The notes under the pieces: generated by a model
The model's database searches: none
Seen by the model: the letters and a program-made list of their open reading frames with translations, nothing else
What the model was told of the DNA's origin: nothing
Part shown: in pieces, positions 34,742 to 44,042 of the stretch
Numbering within the stretch: position 1 is the first letter of the stretch
Layout: each line of letters opens with the position of its first letter
Assembly: GCF_002082015.1 (NCBI RefSeq)
Contig: NZ_CP015109.1
Location: forward strand, 1,386,001 to 1,450,000
Direction: 5' to 3'
Source of the DNA: Sporosarcina ureae
Lineage (GTDB): Bacteria; Bacillota; Bacilli; Bacillales_A; Planococcaceae
Length of the DNA stretch: 64,000 nt
Made by a program: the position numbers and the translations under genes

Positions 34742-35524
34742 CTATTTCAAATAAAATAACCCACCACTTACTACTTCTACCGTAATCCGTGGCTTAAAAC
34801 GTTCTTCCATGGCCTGCTTCTCCATCTCGTAACATTCAGGTTTAGGTTCTTGTCCCTCGTAGAAATAATCTAATACCGCTTGATCTTTCCTCCATCGCTT
34901 TTCTGCTTCCTCCACCCATGTCAGGTCTTCGTCTTCAATTATTTGAGAAATTACAGCATCCAATCGATCAAGCGCGCGAATAGGTGTGATGATATAAGGC
35001 AAATGAAATACTTGTTCAGATGACTGATCGGACAAATCCCGCATACTAACAGTCTCATGGAACTCTTTTATGACTGCCCCTGTCATCAAATTCATACCTA
35101 CTGAATACAGTATCTCTTTTGTTTGATGACTGGTAAATGATACTTTATAATTGACACCGATCCAGGGAGTCAATATCAGTTGATCGCTAGTACCCTCCTC
35201 TGTACGTTCATACATTTTCACATATTGTCCCATTTCCTTAGTTACTTGAAATAATTGATGTAGCCGCGGAGATCCAAGGTGGATTACTTCCCCCTTCATT
35301 CCGTTTTGCAACTGTTGCATATCTGTAATTAACGTGAGCTGTGCGGGATTTGGTACTTCATTTACGCTTTCTATATACCTCCAATAAAAAGGACGGTTCA
35401 TAATTCTTTTATCCATATCGATGGTCAACTGTACAGTTAGATAATGTTCGTTTCCATGAAGTATCTCACAGTCATTCTCCGTGAAAAATTTGTGAAGATA
35501 CGTATGGATTTCCGTTGAATGCAT
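34742..35524 (-). CDS. yqhG: YqhG family protein
   Basis: 260 residues. The start (EIHTYLHKFFTENDCEIL, VQLTIDMDKRIMNRPFYWRYIES, PNPAQLTLITD) and LGSPRLHQLFQ match the Bacillus YqhG family. The function is unknown; the protein is soluble. ATG follows GAGGAAAATGA. It begins 12 bases after the SNF2 helicase gene, the same pair as yqhH-yqhG in B. subtilis, so the two likely work together. Confidence 0.88.
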   Translation of the reverse strand: MHSTEIHTYLHKFFTENDCEILHGNEHYLTVQLTIDMDKRIMNRPFYWRYIESVNEVPNPAQLTLITDMQQLQNGMKGEVIHLGSPRLHQLFQVTKEMGQYVKMYERTEEGTSDQLILTPWIGVNYKVSFTSHQTKEILYSVGMNLMTGAVIKEFHETVSMRDLSDQSSEQVFHLPYIITPIRALDRLDAVISQIIEDEDLTWVEEAEKRWRKDQAVLDYFYEGQEPKPECYEMEKQAMEERFKPRITVEVVSGGLFYLK

Positions 35525-35536
35525 TCATTTTCCTCC

Positions 35537-37069
35537 TCACATAGACCGTTCTTTCATTTCCAAAATATCATCTAATTCGCCCACTACTTGTTCAAATGTT
35601 TCAATCTTTCCTTGCAAAACATTCATCACATGATCATCAATCGTTTCTTTCACAGCCAGATTATAAATCTGTACATCGTGCTCTTGTCCTAATCGATGCA
35701 CACGACCAATTCGCTGTTCTAACTTCATTGGGTTCCAAGGGAGATCGTAATTGATGACGTGATGGCAAAATTGCAAGTTAATTCCTTCTGCTCCAGACTC
35801 TGTTGCGATCAGCACTTGTGCTTGTTGCTTGAACAAATGCTTAATCCATTCACGGCTACTCTTGCTTAGCTTGCCATTGAAAATAACATTCGATATTCCA
35901 TTTTCATACAGATAATCACTTAGATACAACTGTGTCATCCGATACTCAGTAAAAATAATTACTTTTTCATTCGCTTGTTTAATCAATTCCGTTGCCTTTT
36001 TAGCTTTTGAATGAATCGATAATTTCTCCAATTGTCTAATGACTTCTTCCACATGTGTAATTTCATCAACCTGTTTACATTCCGGCAATAACTTCCTCAA
36101 TGTACCGATTGTCGCCTCGGGGCTACTACACATTTCCCTTTGTAATGTCATCGTAGAAAATGCACCTGAAAATACCGGTGATATTTGTTTCAGGTTGGAT
36201 ATGGCTGTGTAGGCTTGTCTTTCATAGTTTGTGAATGTGATTGGAACTGTATGAACTTTCCGCGTGGACCATTCTACACCCGTGTCTTGCCGCCTGTTTC
36301 GTACCATAACTTGGCTGACTAGTTCTTTTAAATAACTATCCCGTTCTTCATCACGATTTTTAGCAGAAAATACGGATGAAAACTCGTCATAGTTTCCTAA
36401 GTGACCTTGTTTGAGTAACGTCACTAGATAAAACAATTCAAACGTATCATTTTGAATCGGTGTAGCTGTAAGCAATAAACAAAATTTCTTTTTCAAACTT
36501 TGTACAAATTCATAGCTAATGGTCTTATGATTTTTTAACTTATGCGCTTCATCTACAATAATCAAATCATAGTCTTGCGCTACGATTTTCTCTTTATGCG
36601 GACTACGTTTGGCTGTATCCATACTCATGACGACTACGTCCACATAATCAAGCTCGTAATTCTTTTTGTACAGCAGCGCAGGGATGTGGAATTTTGTATA
36701 CAACTCTTCCACCCATTGATTAACGAGCGAAGCAGGTACTAGAATTAGCACTTTTTTCACAAGGCCTCGCAGCAAGTATTCCTTAATGATGAGACCTGCT
36801 TCAATGGTTTTACCGAGCCCAACTTCATCTGCTAAAATCGCTTTGCCATTCATCTGTTCAATCACTCGTTCAGCCGCCTCTATTTGATGGGGTAACGGTT
36901 TTACGTTTGGTAAGTAAGCAAGTGACTGCAATCCAGTAAAATCTGTTATTAAATTATTTTTTGTGATGGCATAGCTCAAGTTATACAGAACTGAATTATT
37001 CCATGGTTCATGGTTTTCAAGTCGTTGAATAAATCCTTCTTTCCAAGAAGACGATCTTTCAATTAGCAA
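35537..37069 (-). CDS. yqhH: SNF2-family DEAD/DEAH helicase (YqhH)
   Basis: 510 residues. Helicase motifs: LPHQIEAAERV (Q-like), ADEVGLGKTIEAGL (I), LILVPASLVNQW (Ia), IIVDEAHKLKN (II), LLTATPIQN (III), IFTEYRMTQLYLSDYL (IV), LIATESGAEGINLQFCHHVINYDLPWNPMKLEQRIGRVHRLGQ (V-VI, broken here only by notation). This is the RapA/HepA-like SNF2 group, acting on nucleic acid or RNA polymerase. The start is a TTG at 37069 behind GAGGTG; the longer frame begins next to the previous gene's terminator. Confidence 0.88.
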   Translation of the reverse strand: MLIERSSSWKEGFIQRLENHEPWNNSVLYNLSYAITKNNLITDFTGLQSLAYLPNVKPLPHQIEAAERVIEQMNGKAILADEVGLGKTIEAGLIIKEYLLRGLVKKVLILVPASLVNQWVEELYTKFHIPALLYKKNYELDYVDVVVMSMDTAKRSPHKEKIVAQDYDLIIVDEAHKLKNHKTISYEFVQSLKKKFCLLLTATPIQNDTFELFYLVTLLKQGHLGNYDEFSSVFSAKNRDEERDSYLKELVSQVMVRNRRQDTGVEWSTRKVHTVPITFTNYERQAYTAISNLKQISPVFSGAFSTMTLQREMCSSPEATIGTLRKLLPECKQVDEITHVEEVIRQLEKLSIHSKAKKATELIKQANEKVIIFTEYRMTQLYLSDYLYENGISNVIFNGKLSKSSREWIKHLFKQQAQVLIATESGAEGINLQFCHHVINYDLPWNPMKLEQRIGRVHRLGQEHDVQIYNLAVKETIDDHVMNVLQGKIETFEQVVGELDDILEMKERSM

Positions 37070-37138
37070 TCCAATCACCTCAACTAGCTTATATGTTTTG
37101 ATTAGAATACCCAGAATAGAAAATATTATGATAAGCAA

Positions 37139-37167
37139 AAAAGACCCTCCAGATGCTGAAGGGTTTT
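37139..37167 (-). terminator. Terminator of the MoxR-vWA pair
   Basis: On the reverse strand CCCTTCAG pairs with CTGGAGGG (one G-T pair), loop CAT, followed by TCTTTTTT. Confidence 0.8.
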
Positions 37168-37181
37168 AGTTCTGGTATTTA

Positions 37182-38624
37182 TCAGATTTCAAAAGCAATA
37201 AAGCTACCATTATCGGCAAAATCGGTTATATGAAGTACTCGGTCTGAAAATGATTCTGCGATCGTCGTATCTTTCCCGAGTGCTAATGTGAGCACATTGA
37301 ATTCTTTTTGTTTTTTCTTCTCATTGAATTCAGTAAGAAAACTATCGCTAATTTCATCTTCTCCATCACTAACAAAAATAATATCCGCATGTTTGAAAGT
37401 GCTATCTTCCAGCACTTCAAGAGCTCCTTGCAGTGATAGTGTAAAGTCGGTTCCGCCACCTAAATATGTTCTGGCAAGTCGTGCAAGTTCATTTGAAGTG
37501 ATATTCCCTTTAGTGAACACTTCTTTTTGAATGATTGTAGAAAATAATAGAACGCATAGATCCCGGCGTTGTTTCTTGGCGATTGATAGAAGCGCCAAGA
37601 TGAATCCTTTTGACTGATTATCAAGCAACTTCATACTTCCTGATTGGTCCAGGCAAAAGATAATGGGGCCTTTGCCAAGATTCTCTCGCTTCTTCTGTTC
37701 AAACTGCATCGTGTTGCCCTCTGCAAAGCGGCGTAAGAAATCTTTTTTCGTCGAGCCATTTGCATATAATCCCAATTCCATCGGTAAGAGACGTTCTATT
37801 TCACTCCCAATAGTTACACCACGTCTCTCGATCGCCTCTACATAATTTGTCTTCTGCTTTTGACGCGCTACTTCTTGAAAACGACCAGCCCACTCTGCAA
37901 TTTCTTGCATTTTCGGATCCATCGCGACTTGGTCTGCCACTGCAAGTTGTTCACGCAACGGCACTTTCTTTAACTCTGCGTCTCCTTTACCTGCACTGCT
38001 CCCACCCATCAGGGAAATTAGGCTGTCTTTTACTTTAATCGACTCTTCTACCGCTTCATCAATCGCTTGCAGAAATCGTTCGCCATTCGTTTCAAGTGTA
38101 AATTCGAGTTGATCATTTAACTGATCCGTAGCATCCGCTAGTTCTTGTATGGGGCCATTTTCTATTACGTCCTGTGGTTCATCTAAATGGTCAACTGGCA
38201 CGTCATCTTGTAGCGCGTCTACGTCTTCCATTTTCTTCAGTAAGTCATCATCCATAGCTTTTGCTTCCGCTAGCCATAGATTGATTTTCTCAACTAATTT
38301 AACAGTGCAGACAGTTGCCGCCAGATCATCCAGTCGAGTAAAGTTTCTATATTCTTCAAAACGTTCATCTTTCATCAGCTTTTCTATAATCGTTTTGTTC
38401 GGTTTCAGTGCTGGATCTATTCGCTCTAGCACAATTCTTGGCTTCATTTTATATAGCGACGCCCAAACGTCACCAAGCAATGCTTCAGTAGTTGGCAATT
38501 GTCCTTCTTCCCTGACCTTTTGCAAACCGTCTGACATCTCAAACAATTCTTTAAAGCGCCTTTTATCAAATGCATCTGTATTCAGTACGGAGCGATGATC
38601 CCGAATAATTTTACTTCTTTTCAT
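37182..38624 (-). CDS. vWA domain protein (ViaA-like)
   Basis: 480 residues. The C-terminal von Willebrand A domain has the metal site FCLDQSGSMKLLD (DxSxS type, here DQSGS), YLGGGTDF and FVSDGEDEI. The N-terminal 280 residues are helical and acidic. It lies 15 bases after a MoxR-type AAA+ gene. Such pairs (RavA-ViaA, MoxR-CoxE) act as chaperone-like assembly factors for metal or membrane complexes. The target here is unknown. ATG follows AGGAGTGATATTC. Confidence 0.87.
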   Translation of the reverse strand: MKRSKIIRDHRSVLNTDAFDKRRFKELFEMSDGLQKVREEGQLPTTEALLGDVWASLYKMKPRIVLERIDPALKPNKTIIEKLMKDERFEEYRNFTRLDDLAATVCTVKLVEKINLWLAEAKAMDDDLLKKMEDVDALQDDVPVDHLDEPQDVIENGPIQELADATDQLNDQLEFTLETNGERFLQAIDEAVEESIKVKDSLISLMGGSSAGKGDAELKKVPLREQLAVADQVAMDPKMQEIAEWAGRFQEVARQKQKTNYVEAIERRGVTIGSEIERLLPMELGLYANGSTKKDFLRRFAEGNTMQFEQKKRENLGKGPIIFCLDQSGSMKLLDNQSKGFILALLSIAKKQRRDLCVLLFSTIIQKEVFTKGNITSNELARLARTYLGGGTDFTLSLQGALEVLEDSTFKHADIIFVSDGEDEISDSFLTEFNEKKKQKEFNVLTLALGKDTTIAESFSDRVLHITDFADNGSFIAFEI

Positions 38625-38639
38625 AGAATATCACTCCTT

Positions 38640-39824
38640 TTACATTCTGAAGAAGACTCCATGTTGCTCACCATTTCCATCCGTCTTTTCATTTGTTTCG
38701 CCATAGTAAGCCGCATCCATACGACTACTTTCTACTTCTTTTTTCAAGGAATTAATTTGTTCTTGTAAGTGGTCTACTTCAGCCGCACGGCTTCTATTTT
38801 TTTCTTTTAACTCATCTAACTCTGTTGATAAGGCAGAAATTTTCTGCACTGCTTCCATACCTGCTTCAGTTGACTGATCACGTACCGCGGAATCATAGAT
38901 TTCATTCGCTTCGTTTTCAATGGCCGAAAGCCGTTGTGCTATACCATCTTGTGAATGTTTACGAACAATGTTGCAAACAGTCTCTTTTTGATCCAAAGTC
39001 TCCCAGAGTGCATTCTCAAGAATCACCAGATCATCCGTCTGTACAGACTCTCTTTGATGGATCAAGGCTCTCGCTTGTAAAATACCCAAAGATTGTTTGA
39101 ATCGACGATCGGACGGCTGAATTCCTTCGTCTTGAAGTTCTCTTCGGATTGTAGATAATGTCTCATATACTTCATCAGGAATATGCACTCCGCTGGTCAT
39201 CTGTTGAAGTTGCACTAAGTCATCCAGATGCATCGTCGGAATGTCGACATGTTCACCTTCATCTTTCATCATCGATACAAAGTTTGATTCATCCGCAATG
39301 AAATTAATTTCGAAACGTAACAGGAAGCGGTCAAATAATGCTTCGAGCCCTTCTCCTTCTTCAGGATATTCGTTAGACGCACCAATTACCGACATTAATG
39401 GGGCTTCAATAGGTTGTCCATCATTATAAAATAGTCTTTCGTTAATTAAAGTCAATAAACTGTTTAATATTGCAGAGTTTGCTTTGAAAATTTCATCCAA
39501 AAACACCAAATGTGCTTCCGGCATTTTCGTAGCAGTATTGCGCTTATATACGCCTTCTTCTAAATCTTTTAACGACAATGGTCCGAATACTTCTTCTGGG
39601 GTACTGAATCTTGTCAATAACCATTGAAAATAAGACGTACCATTGACGATCTTTGCCAACTCCACTGATAATGCTGATTTCGCTGTCCCCGCTGGCCCAA
39701 TCATCAACATATGCTGTTTAGAAAGGAGAGCTACTAAAATTCCTTCTACTTCGTTTTCACGTTCAAAAAACTTTGCGTTTAATGCCTTTTTTATTTCATG
39801 TAACTTCTTTATATTCGTATCCAT
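38640..39824 (-). CDS. MoxR-type AAA+ ATPase (RavA-like)
   Basis: 394 residues. Walker A GPAGTAKSALS, Walker B HLVFLDEIFKANS, sensor 1 VIGASNEYPE, arginine finger region ALFDRFLLRF, and the lid in SDRRFKQSL (sensor 2). A coiled coil of about 55 residues (AVQKISALSTELDELKEKNRSR onward) closes the protein. First gene of the pair with the vWA protein. It should remodel a partner complex with ATP. ATG follows GAGGAGATGTCTAT. Confidence 0.88.
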   Translation of the reverse strand: MDTNIKKLHEIKKALNAKFFERENEVEGILVALLSKQHMLMIGPAGTAKSALSVELAKIVNGTSYFQWLLTRFSTPEEVFGPLSLKDLEEGVYKRNTATKMPEAHLVFLDEIFKANSAILNSLLTLINERLFYNDGQPIEAPLMSVIGASNEYPEEGEGLEALFDRFLLRFEINFIADESNFVSMMKDEGEHVDIPTMHLDDLVQLQQMTSGVHIPDEVYETLSTIRRELQDEGIQPSDRRFKQSLGILQARALIHQRESVQTDDLVILENALWETLDQKETVCNIVRKHSQDGIAQRLSAIENEANEIYDSAVRDQSTEAGMEAVQKISALSTELDELKEKNRSRAAEVDHLQEQINSLKKEVESSRMDAAYYGETNEKTDGNGEQHGVFFRM

Positions 39825-40257
39825 ATAGACATCTCCTCAAATCATAATAGCGAATTATCGTTCTCTTTATGTAACAGTGTGACTGTAATATGAAGATTTT
39901 AACCGCTCATGCCGTAATTCTTTCATCACTCATGTACGAATCCACCTTGTATTCTTGTCTAACGTTATATACATAGTTAGAGCTTTGGATTTAGTAATCA
40001 TGTATCGTAACCTGTCTACTTCTCTTACCCCTTTTAATCTTGATTAACTCCTCACACAAGTACTTTCTGAATGCAAGATGTCGATTGAAAGTAAAAGTAC
40101 TCATGTTGTCATAATAAGTCATGAAGAAAAAATGATGTCGTCACACCTGCTTCTAAAGTAAAACTCAAAATAAACTTAGAAAAGTAAAACGATAACTACA
40201 GGTTCGAAGTAGAAATGATTCGCGTATCTCGATAAGTTAAATACCGTGATAACAAAA
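39825..40257. other. Intergenic stretch without a gene
   Basis: About 430 A/T-rich bases upstream of the MoxR gene. No ORF with a plausible ribosome binding site on either strand and no clear RNA structure. It should contain the promoter of the MoxR-vWA operon. Confidence 0.6.
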
Positions 40258-40320
40258 GAGGTTGAGGCAGAACAGAAAAAACGTAAAGGGAATGTCCTTT
40301 ACGCTTTATTTCTGTTCTTA
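40258..40320. repeat. Hairpin element of the GAGGTTGxGxC type
   Basis: After GAGGTTGAGGC comes a long hairpin: AACAGAAA pairs with TTTCTGTT and CGTAAAGG with CCTTTACG, loop GAATGT. Similar GAGGTTGGGAC-led terminator-like repeats occur between genes in many Firmicutes (from memory). It may act as a terminator. Confidence 0.6.
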
Positions 40321-40339
40321 TCAGTAAATATTTTTATAT

Positions 40340-40530
40340 ATTTTTTTAGAGTAACAGAGTGTACCGAAACGGAGAAAGGCCGACTCCTGAGGGATCAGCG
40401 TGCGTCTTGAGACCTTGGACAGGTGCCTTAATTTCTGCAAAGTACACAGAAATACGGCCAAGCGAACCCTACGTTGTTCGCTTGGCTCAAGCCACGCATG
40501 AAGATAGTTTACAGCCGTATTCCGATCAAC
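40340..40530. repeat. Bacillaceae-type intergenic repeat, decayed
   Basis: The stretch AAACGGAGAAAGGCCGACTC-CTGAGGGATCAGCGTG and GTCTTGAGACCTTGGACAGG resembles the short GC-richer repeats found between genes in Bacillaceae (GGAGCGAAAGGCG-GACTCCTGCGGG type). It also holds a perfect 11-bp hairpin GCCAAGCGAAC/GTTCGCTTGGC nested in AATACGGC/GCCGTATT. The reverse-strand 99-codon ORF across it is not a convincing protein. Confidence 0.5.
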
Positions 40531-40637
40531 TAAAACAGTTATTCGACCAAGTGACAGGAGGTCATCTGTTGATTTCACATAGAATCGCTTCTCTGTTTCT
40601 TCTTTTGTCTCCAAACACATGAAACACCTCTATTTAG

Positions 40638-41420
40638 TCAGCTTCCGACGGTAATCGCATTCCCTCGATTTTGTAAAGTAGATACTATACTCAATGCCGC
40701 CAGATAGCTTGTTTTAGGGTTATTTGGCATGGGTTCATTTTCAATTACTAAATTCATGTTACCGAAATCACCTTTTGCTTCAATAGTATGTGTGTTTTGT
40801 TGAACTTTCGGGTCCGCTATAACGCGTACTGCCGTCTTATCCGCGCCAAGTCCTGCAATCGATAATAATAATGCCACATTGACGTTTTTAGGAAACTTTT
40901 CAATAGCATCTATTGCTGCACCATCAAAAATGCATTCTTCTACATATTTCACATCCAGTCCCAGTGATTGGTAGGACTTCCTAGTTGTAATCCGTACTTC
41001 TTTTAATCCACCCAATGAGTTGGCTGATTGTAGAAGATCCAGTCCACCAATCGCCCCTGAAGGTAGATAAATATGTTGCTGATTCTGCCGTGCGACTTCT
41101 TTCATTTCATTCAAAAACCCGACATCTTTAAGTGCCCCGATACTACTCAATATCAAGTCTTTCTTATTGTCCAGCACTTCTTCCATATGCTCCATCGCCA
41201 CTCCCACCGTTGCAGCTTCCACGACTACATCGACAGGTGATTGAATGAACTCCTGAAAGTTTGTATAGAACTTTGCGCTATACTGTGATTCTAGCCTAGG
41301 TCCTACTTTTTGATTACGTCCGAATATCGAGACAATTTCAGCGTCTACTTTGCCATTCCTATTGATACTTTCTAATAGATACTGCGCAATATTGCCAGTT
41401 CCAATTATGCCGATTTTCAT
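40638..41420 (-). CDS. L-aspartate dehydrogenase (NadX family)
   Basis: 260 residues. The N-terminal Rossmann motif is IGIIGTGNIAQYLLE. The C-terminal DUF108 domain includes LPSGAIGGLDLLQSA, TTRKS, IFDGAAIDAIEKFPKNVNVA (the catalytic lysine/histidine region) and GDFGNMNLVIENEPMPNNPKTSYLAALS. It oxidises L-aspartate to iminoaspartate with NAD(P)+, feeding NAD synthesis or aspartate catabolism. No other nad gene is nearby. ATG at 41420 follows AAAGAGGTG. Confidence 0.88.
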   Translation of the reverse strand: MKIGIIGTGNIAQYLLESINRNGKVDAEIVSIFGRNQKVGPRLESQYSAKFYTNFQEFIQSPVDVVVEAATVGVAMEHMEEVLDNKKDLILSSIGALKDVGFLNEMKEVARQNQQHIYLPSGAIGGLDLLQSANSLGGLKEVRITTRKSYQSLGLDVKYVEECIFDGAAIDAIEKFPKNVNVALLLSIAGLGADKTAVRVIADPKVQQNTHTIEAKGDFGNMNLVIENEPMPNNPKTSYLAALSIVSTLQNRGNAITVGS

Positions 41421-41563
41421 TTTACAACACCTCTTTCATCAGTATATATACTATTCCAAGAAATAGCTGACTTTCTATTACCATACCCTTCCCATACATA
41501 AACGACACAAGGACGGAATAAGATGATACGGATTTAGATAGATAAACTAGGGGGTATGTAGGG

Positions 41564-42340
41564 ATGGCTAGTTATACAGATAATTACGAACGAGATACGT
41601 ACGGTCTTATCGATTTTTGGGTGCGTAATAACTTCGAACATGGAGAGTTTTTCGATCGAGAAATCAGTCACCACGAGCTGGAATTAGCACGCGCCAATCA
41701 AGAAATGATTGACCGCATGGGAAAAATCTTTAAAAAGACTGAATCCAAAACTGGCGATATCGGATTAATTATCGATGAGGCAAAAAGCTCTACAAAAGAA
41801 TTCGCTGATCTACTAATTCACACGATGGATCGCGCATTGCATTGCGACGTTATTATTTCAACTCCTACTTCCCTTCTGGATCACATGATTCGAGAAGCTG
41901 AAGAAGCAGAGCGTGTGTTCAAATTAATTGAAACGAACTCTTACATTACGCCAGCCGATGCGACACTGCATGAGAACAACTTTTGGCTTCGTCAAATGCT
42001 CGACCACCTTATCTTTATCAGTCATTACGTAGATGCTTCGAACTATGAATTACATGATCAAGTGCGTGCAATGACAAGGAAGTTTGAAAACCTCCTGTTA
42101 CAGGCTCAATCTTTGAAAACTATCATTCGTAGACCACGCAATGAAGTTCCACCCGTGTTGAATACATTCAATCAAATGGTGATCAAAGAAGCAAAGGCAC
42201 TGGAAGCTTTTAAGTTGGAATTAAGTGAACTGATCAAAGCCTGTGCCGCGGTTACGACTGCCCCGCCTGATTTGTTAGAGCATATTGCGAGAGAAGCGCA
42301 TCATCTGTGGAAAAATCTTGAGGATCAAGTGGTTAACTAA
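41564..42340 (+). CDS. DUF2935-like helical protein
   Basis: 258 residues in two related helical halves. The second half has EHNFWLRQMLDH-like text (here LHENNFWLRQMLDHLIFISHYVD) and HLWKNLEDQ at the end, patterns of the DUF2935 ferritin-like family of Bacillales, including several His and Glu residues placed as metal ligands. Function unknown. ATG follows GTAGGG; a second GGGGG lies further up. Monocistronic with its own terminator. Confidence 0.6.
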   Translation: MASYTDNYERDTYGLIDFWVRNNFEHGEFFDREISHHELELARANQEMIDRMGKIFKKTESKTGDIGLIIDEAKSSTKEFADLLIHTMDRALHCDVIISTPTSLLDHMIREAEEAERVFKLIETNSYITPADATLHENNFWLRQMLDHLIFISHYVDASNYELHDQVRAMTRKFENLLLQAQSLKTIIRRPRNEVPPVLNTFNQMVIKEAKALEAFKLELSELIKACAAVTTAPPDLLEHIAREAHHLWKNLEDQVVN

Positions 42341-42348
42341 ATCACACG

Positions 42349-42387
42349 AAAACATGACGAGATATATTTCCTTGTCATGTTTTTTAT
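42349..42387 (+). terminator. Terminator after DUF2935-like gene
   Basis: AAAACATGAC pairs with GTCATGTTTT around a 15-base loop, followed by TTTTAT. Confidence 0.8.
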
Positions 42388-42466
42388 ATTCATCACATGA
42401 AATTCTACTACAGTAAAACTATTCTTCCTCAAGCTTCGTTATAGTAGTAGAGAGGCGGTGGTGGGA

Positions 42467-42976
42467 ATGGATTCCGTGGAACTGGAACAGGTTATGGATC
42501 AATACGGGGAACATTTATTGAAAATGGCCTACTTCTATTTACGTGACCATGAACTGGCGAAGGATATCGTCCAGGAGGTGTTCATTTCATTTTACGAGAA
42601 ATCGAACTATCAAGAACGAGGAAAGTTACGCGCTTATTTAACGAAACTAACAGTCAACCGTTGTAAGGATTATTTGCGAAGCTGGTCATTCAGACATTTG
42701 AAATTCAATAAAGAGTTGGTAGAAACCATACATACTGAACATGATCGATTGATTCTAAAAGAAGAAAAGTCTGTGATTGCTTCTGCTATATTGGCATTAC
42801 CTATAAAATATCGAGAAATTATACTGTTTTATTATTACGAAGAACTAACTATGCGAGAGATTGCTGCGTTTCTTGATCTGTCGGAAAACACCGTGAAAAC
42901 GAGAATGACCAAAGCACGTATTTTGTTAAAAGATAAACTGTCAGCTGATTATTGGGAGGTGCTTTCCATTGAATAA
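42467..42976 (+). CDS. ECF RNA polymerase sigma factor
   Basis: 169 residues. Region 2 includes LLKMAYFYLRDHELAKDIVQEVFISFYEKS, region 4 is LALPIKYREIILFYYYEELTMREIAAFLDLSENTVKTRMTKARILLKDKL in two helices (shown here in pieces of the family pattern). It directs RNA polymerase to stress promoters. The ATG at 42467 follows GAGGCGG. It overlaps the downstream membrane-protein gene by eight bases, the usual sigma/anti-sigma arrangement. Confidence 0.9.
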   Translation: MDSVELEQVMDQYGEHLLKMAYFYLRDHELAKDIVQEVFISFYEKSNYQERGKLRAYLTKLTVNRCKDYLRSWSFRHLKFNKELVETIHTEHDRLILKEEKSVIASAILALPIKYREIILFYYYEELTMREIAAFLDLSENTVKTRMTKARILLKDKLSADYWEVLSIE

Positions 42977-43916
42977 GGTGAAAAAAAGTTTAGACGCTGC
43001 GGCGGGAGACGTTTTCAATGATAAAGAAGAATTAAAGCAACGAGTCCTTTACGATGGACGTAAACGTAAAAGGAGAAATCCACTTCCACTAGTTGCTTCA
43101 GCTATTGTTTTAGCTGCTATAGCATTTATCACGTTCAATGTATTACAAAACGGTTCTACTAGCACAAATGGTAGCGCATATAAAATAGACGAGACATTAT
43201 ATGATCTCATGCTTAAAAGCGAGCGGCTTGATCAAGGGGAGTCCGATGAATTACGGTACAGAGTCTTTCAAAGTATTCTAGAAATTGATTCTGTTATGGG
43301 TTACGCAGCTTCCCAAGGCTACAAAGAAGATTTAGAGGAAATCAATACAATAGTTAATGAGCAACAGCAAACATTTTTTGATGACTTTACAGAAGAACAA
43401 GCAAAAAAAATTGAAGTAACCCAAATGGAAAAGTTCGGCTACAATTATGACCAATACTTTAAAATCATTTTGACTTATACTCAGCGACACACAAATGCAA
43501 TGAACTGGCTCGAACGTAATAAATCAAAAGACAAAACAACCCAACGACAAATACTAGACGCTTTCCAAAAAGAGCATCAACAAGTCATCACAGCATTCAT
43601 GGAGAAGAAATCCATTCCAGATTTAACGGAAAAGTTTCGAACTCAGAAGTTAGATGGCGTGGTAGCATCTGCAGATCAAGGACAAGTATTGCTTGTGTTA
43701 GGGCTTGAACCAAAAGATTATGAGGGTCTATCTACGGATGAAATAATAGAGGCAGCTTATGAATCGGCCTGGTTCGACTCCAGCGAATCCTTTGATGGTA
43801 TTCAACCTGATATGCATATTGAAATTACTTTTGATCCACTTTCATACGCTATCACTCAGCAAGAGCGTCCGACAAGATTCCATGACATAATCAAATGGAA
43901 TGAATATGAAAAATGA
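42969..43916 (+). CDS. Putative membrane anti-sigma factor
   Basis: 315 residues. A short basic cytoplasmic part (residues 1-36), one membrane helix (about 38-58) and a large outside domain. It has no zinc-binding ZAS motif. The start is a TTG at 42969 behind GGGAGGTG, within the sigma gene. By position it should hold the ECF factor inactive. The outer domain (FFDDFTEEQAKKIEVTQMEKFGY) is unknown to me. A terminator follows. Confidence 0.72.
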   Translation: MNKVKKSLDAAAGDVFNDKEELKQRVLYDGRKRKRRNPLPLVASAIVLAAIAFITFNVLQNGSTSTNGSAYKIDETLYDLMLKSERLDQGESDELRYRVFQSILEIDSVMGYAASQGYKEDLEEINTIVNEQQQTFFDDFTEEQAKKIEVTQMEKFGYNYDQYFKIILTYTQRHTNAMNWLERNKSKDKTTQRQILDAFQKEHQQVITAFMEKKSIPDLTEKFRTQKLDGVVASADQGQVLLVLGLEPKDYEGLSTDEIIEAAYESAWFDSSESFDGIQPDMHIEITFDPLSYAITQQERPTRFHDIIKWNEYEK

Positions 43917-43917
43917 A

Positions 43918-43955
43918 AAAGCGGTAGTCCAATTTTAAAGGACTACCGTTTCTTC
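43918..43955. terminator. Terminator after sigma/anti-sigma operon
   Basis: CGGTAGTCC pairs with GGACTACCG around a nine-base loop; TTTCTTC follows on the forward strand and CTTTTTC on the reverse. Confidence 0.8.
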
Positions 43956-44042
43956 ACGTAACTCATTACTTCACTAGATATATACATTGGAAGTCAATAT
44001 ACTTAAAAACGCTCTATACTTATCTGAGTAAGTAAGTGAGTT

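Noticed and set aside
39825-40257. tRNA or small RNA in the gene-free stretch
   Set aside because: GGTTCGA occurs near 40200 but no acceptor or anticodon arm can be built around it.
40321-40620. 99-codon reverse ORF between repeat DNA and the aspartate dehydrogenase gene
   Set aside because: Most of it is the repeat-like stretch with nested inverted repeats; no ribosome binding site and no recognisable protein.
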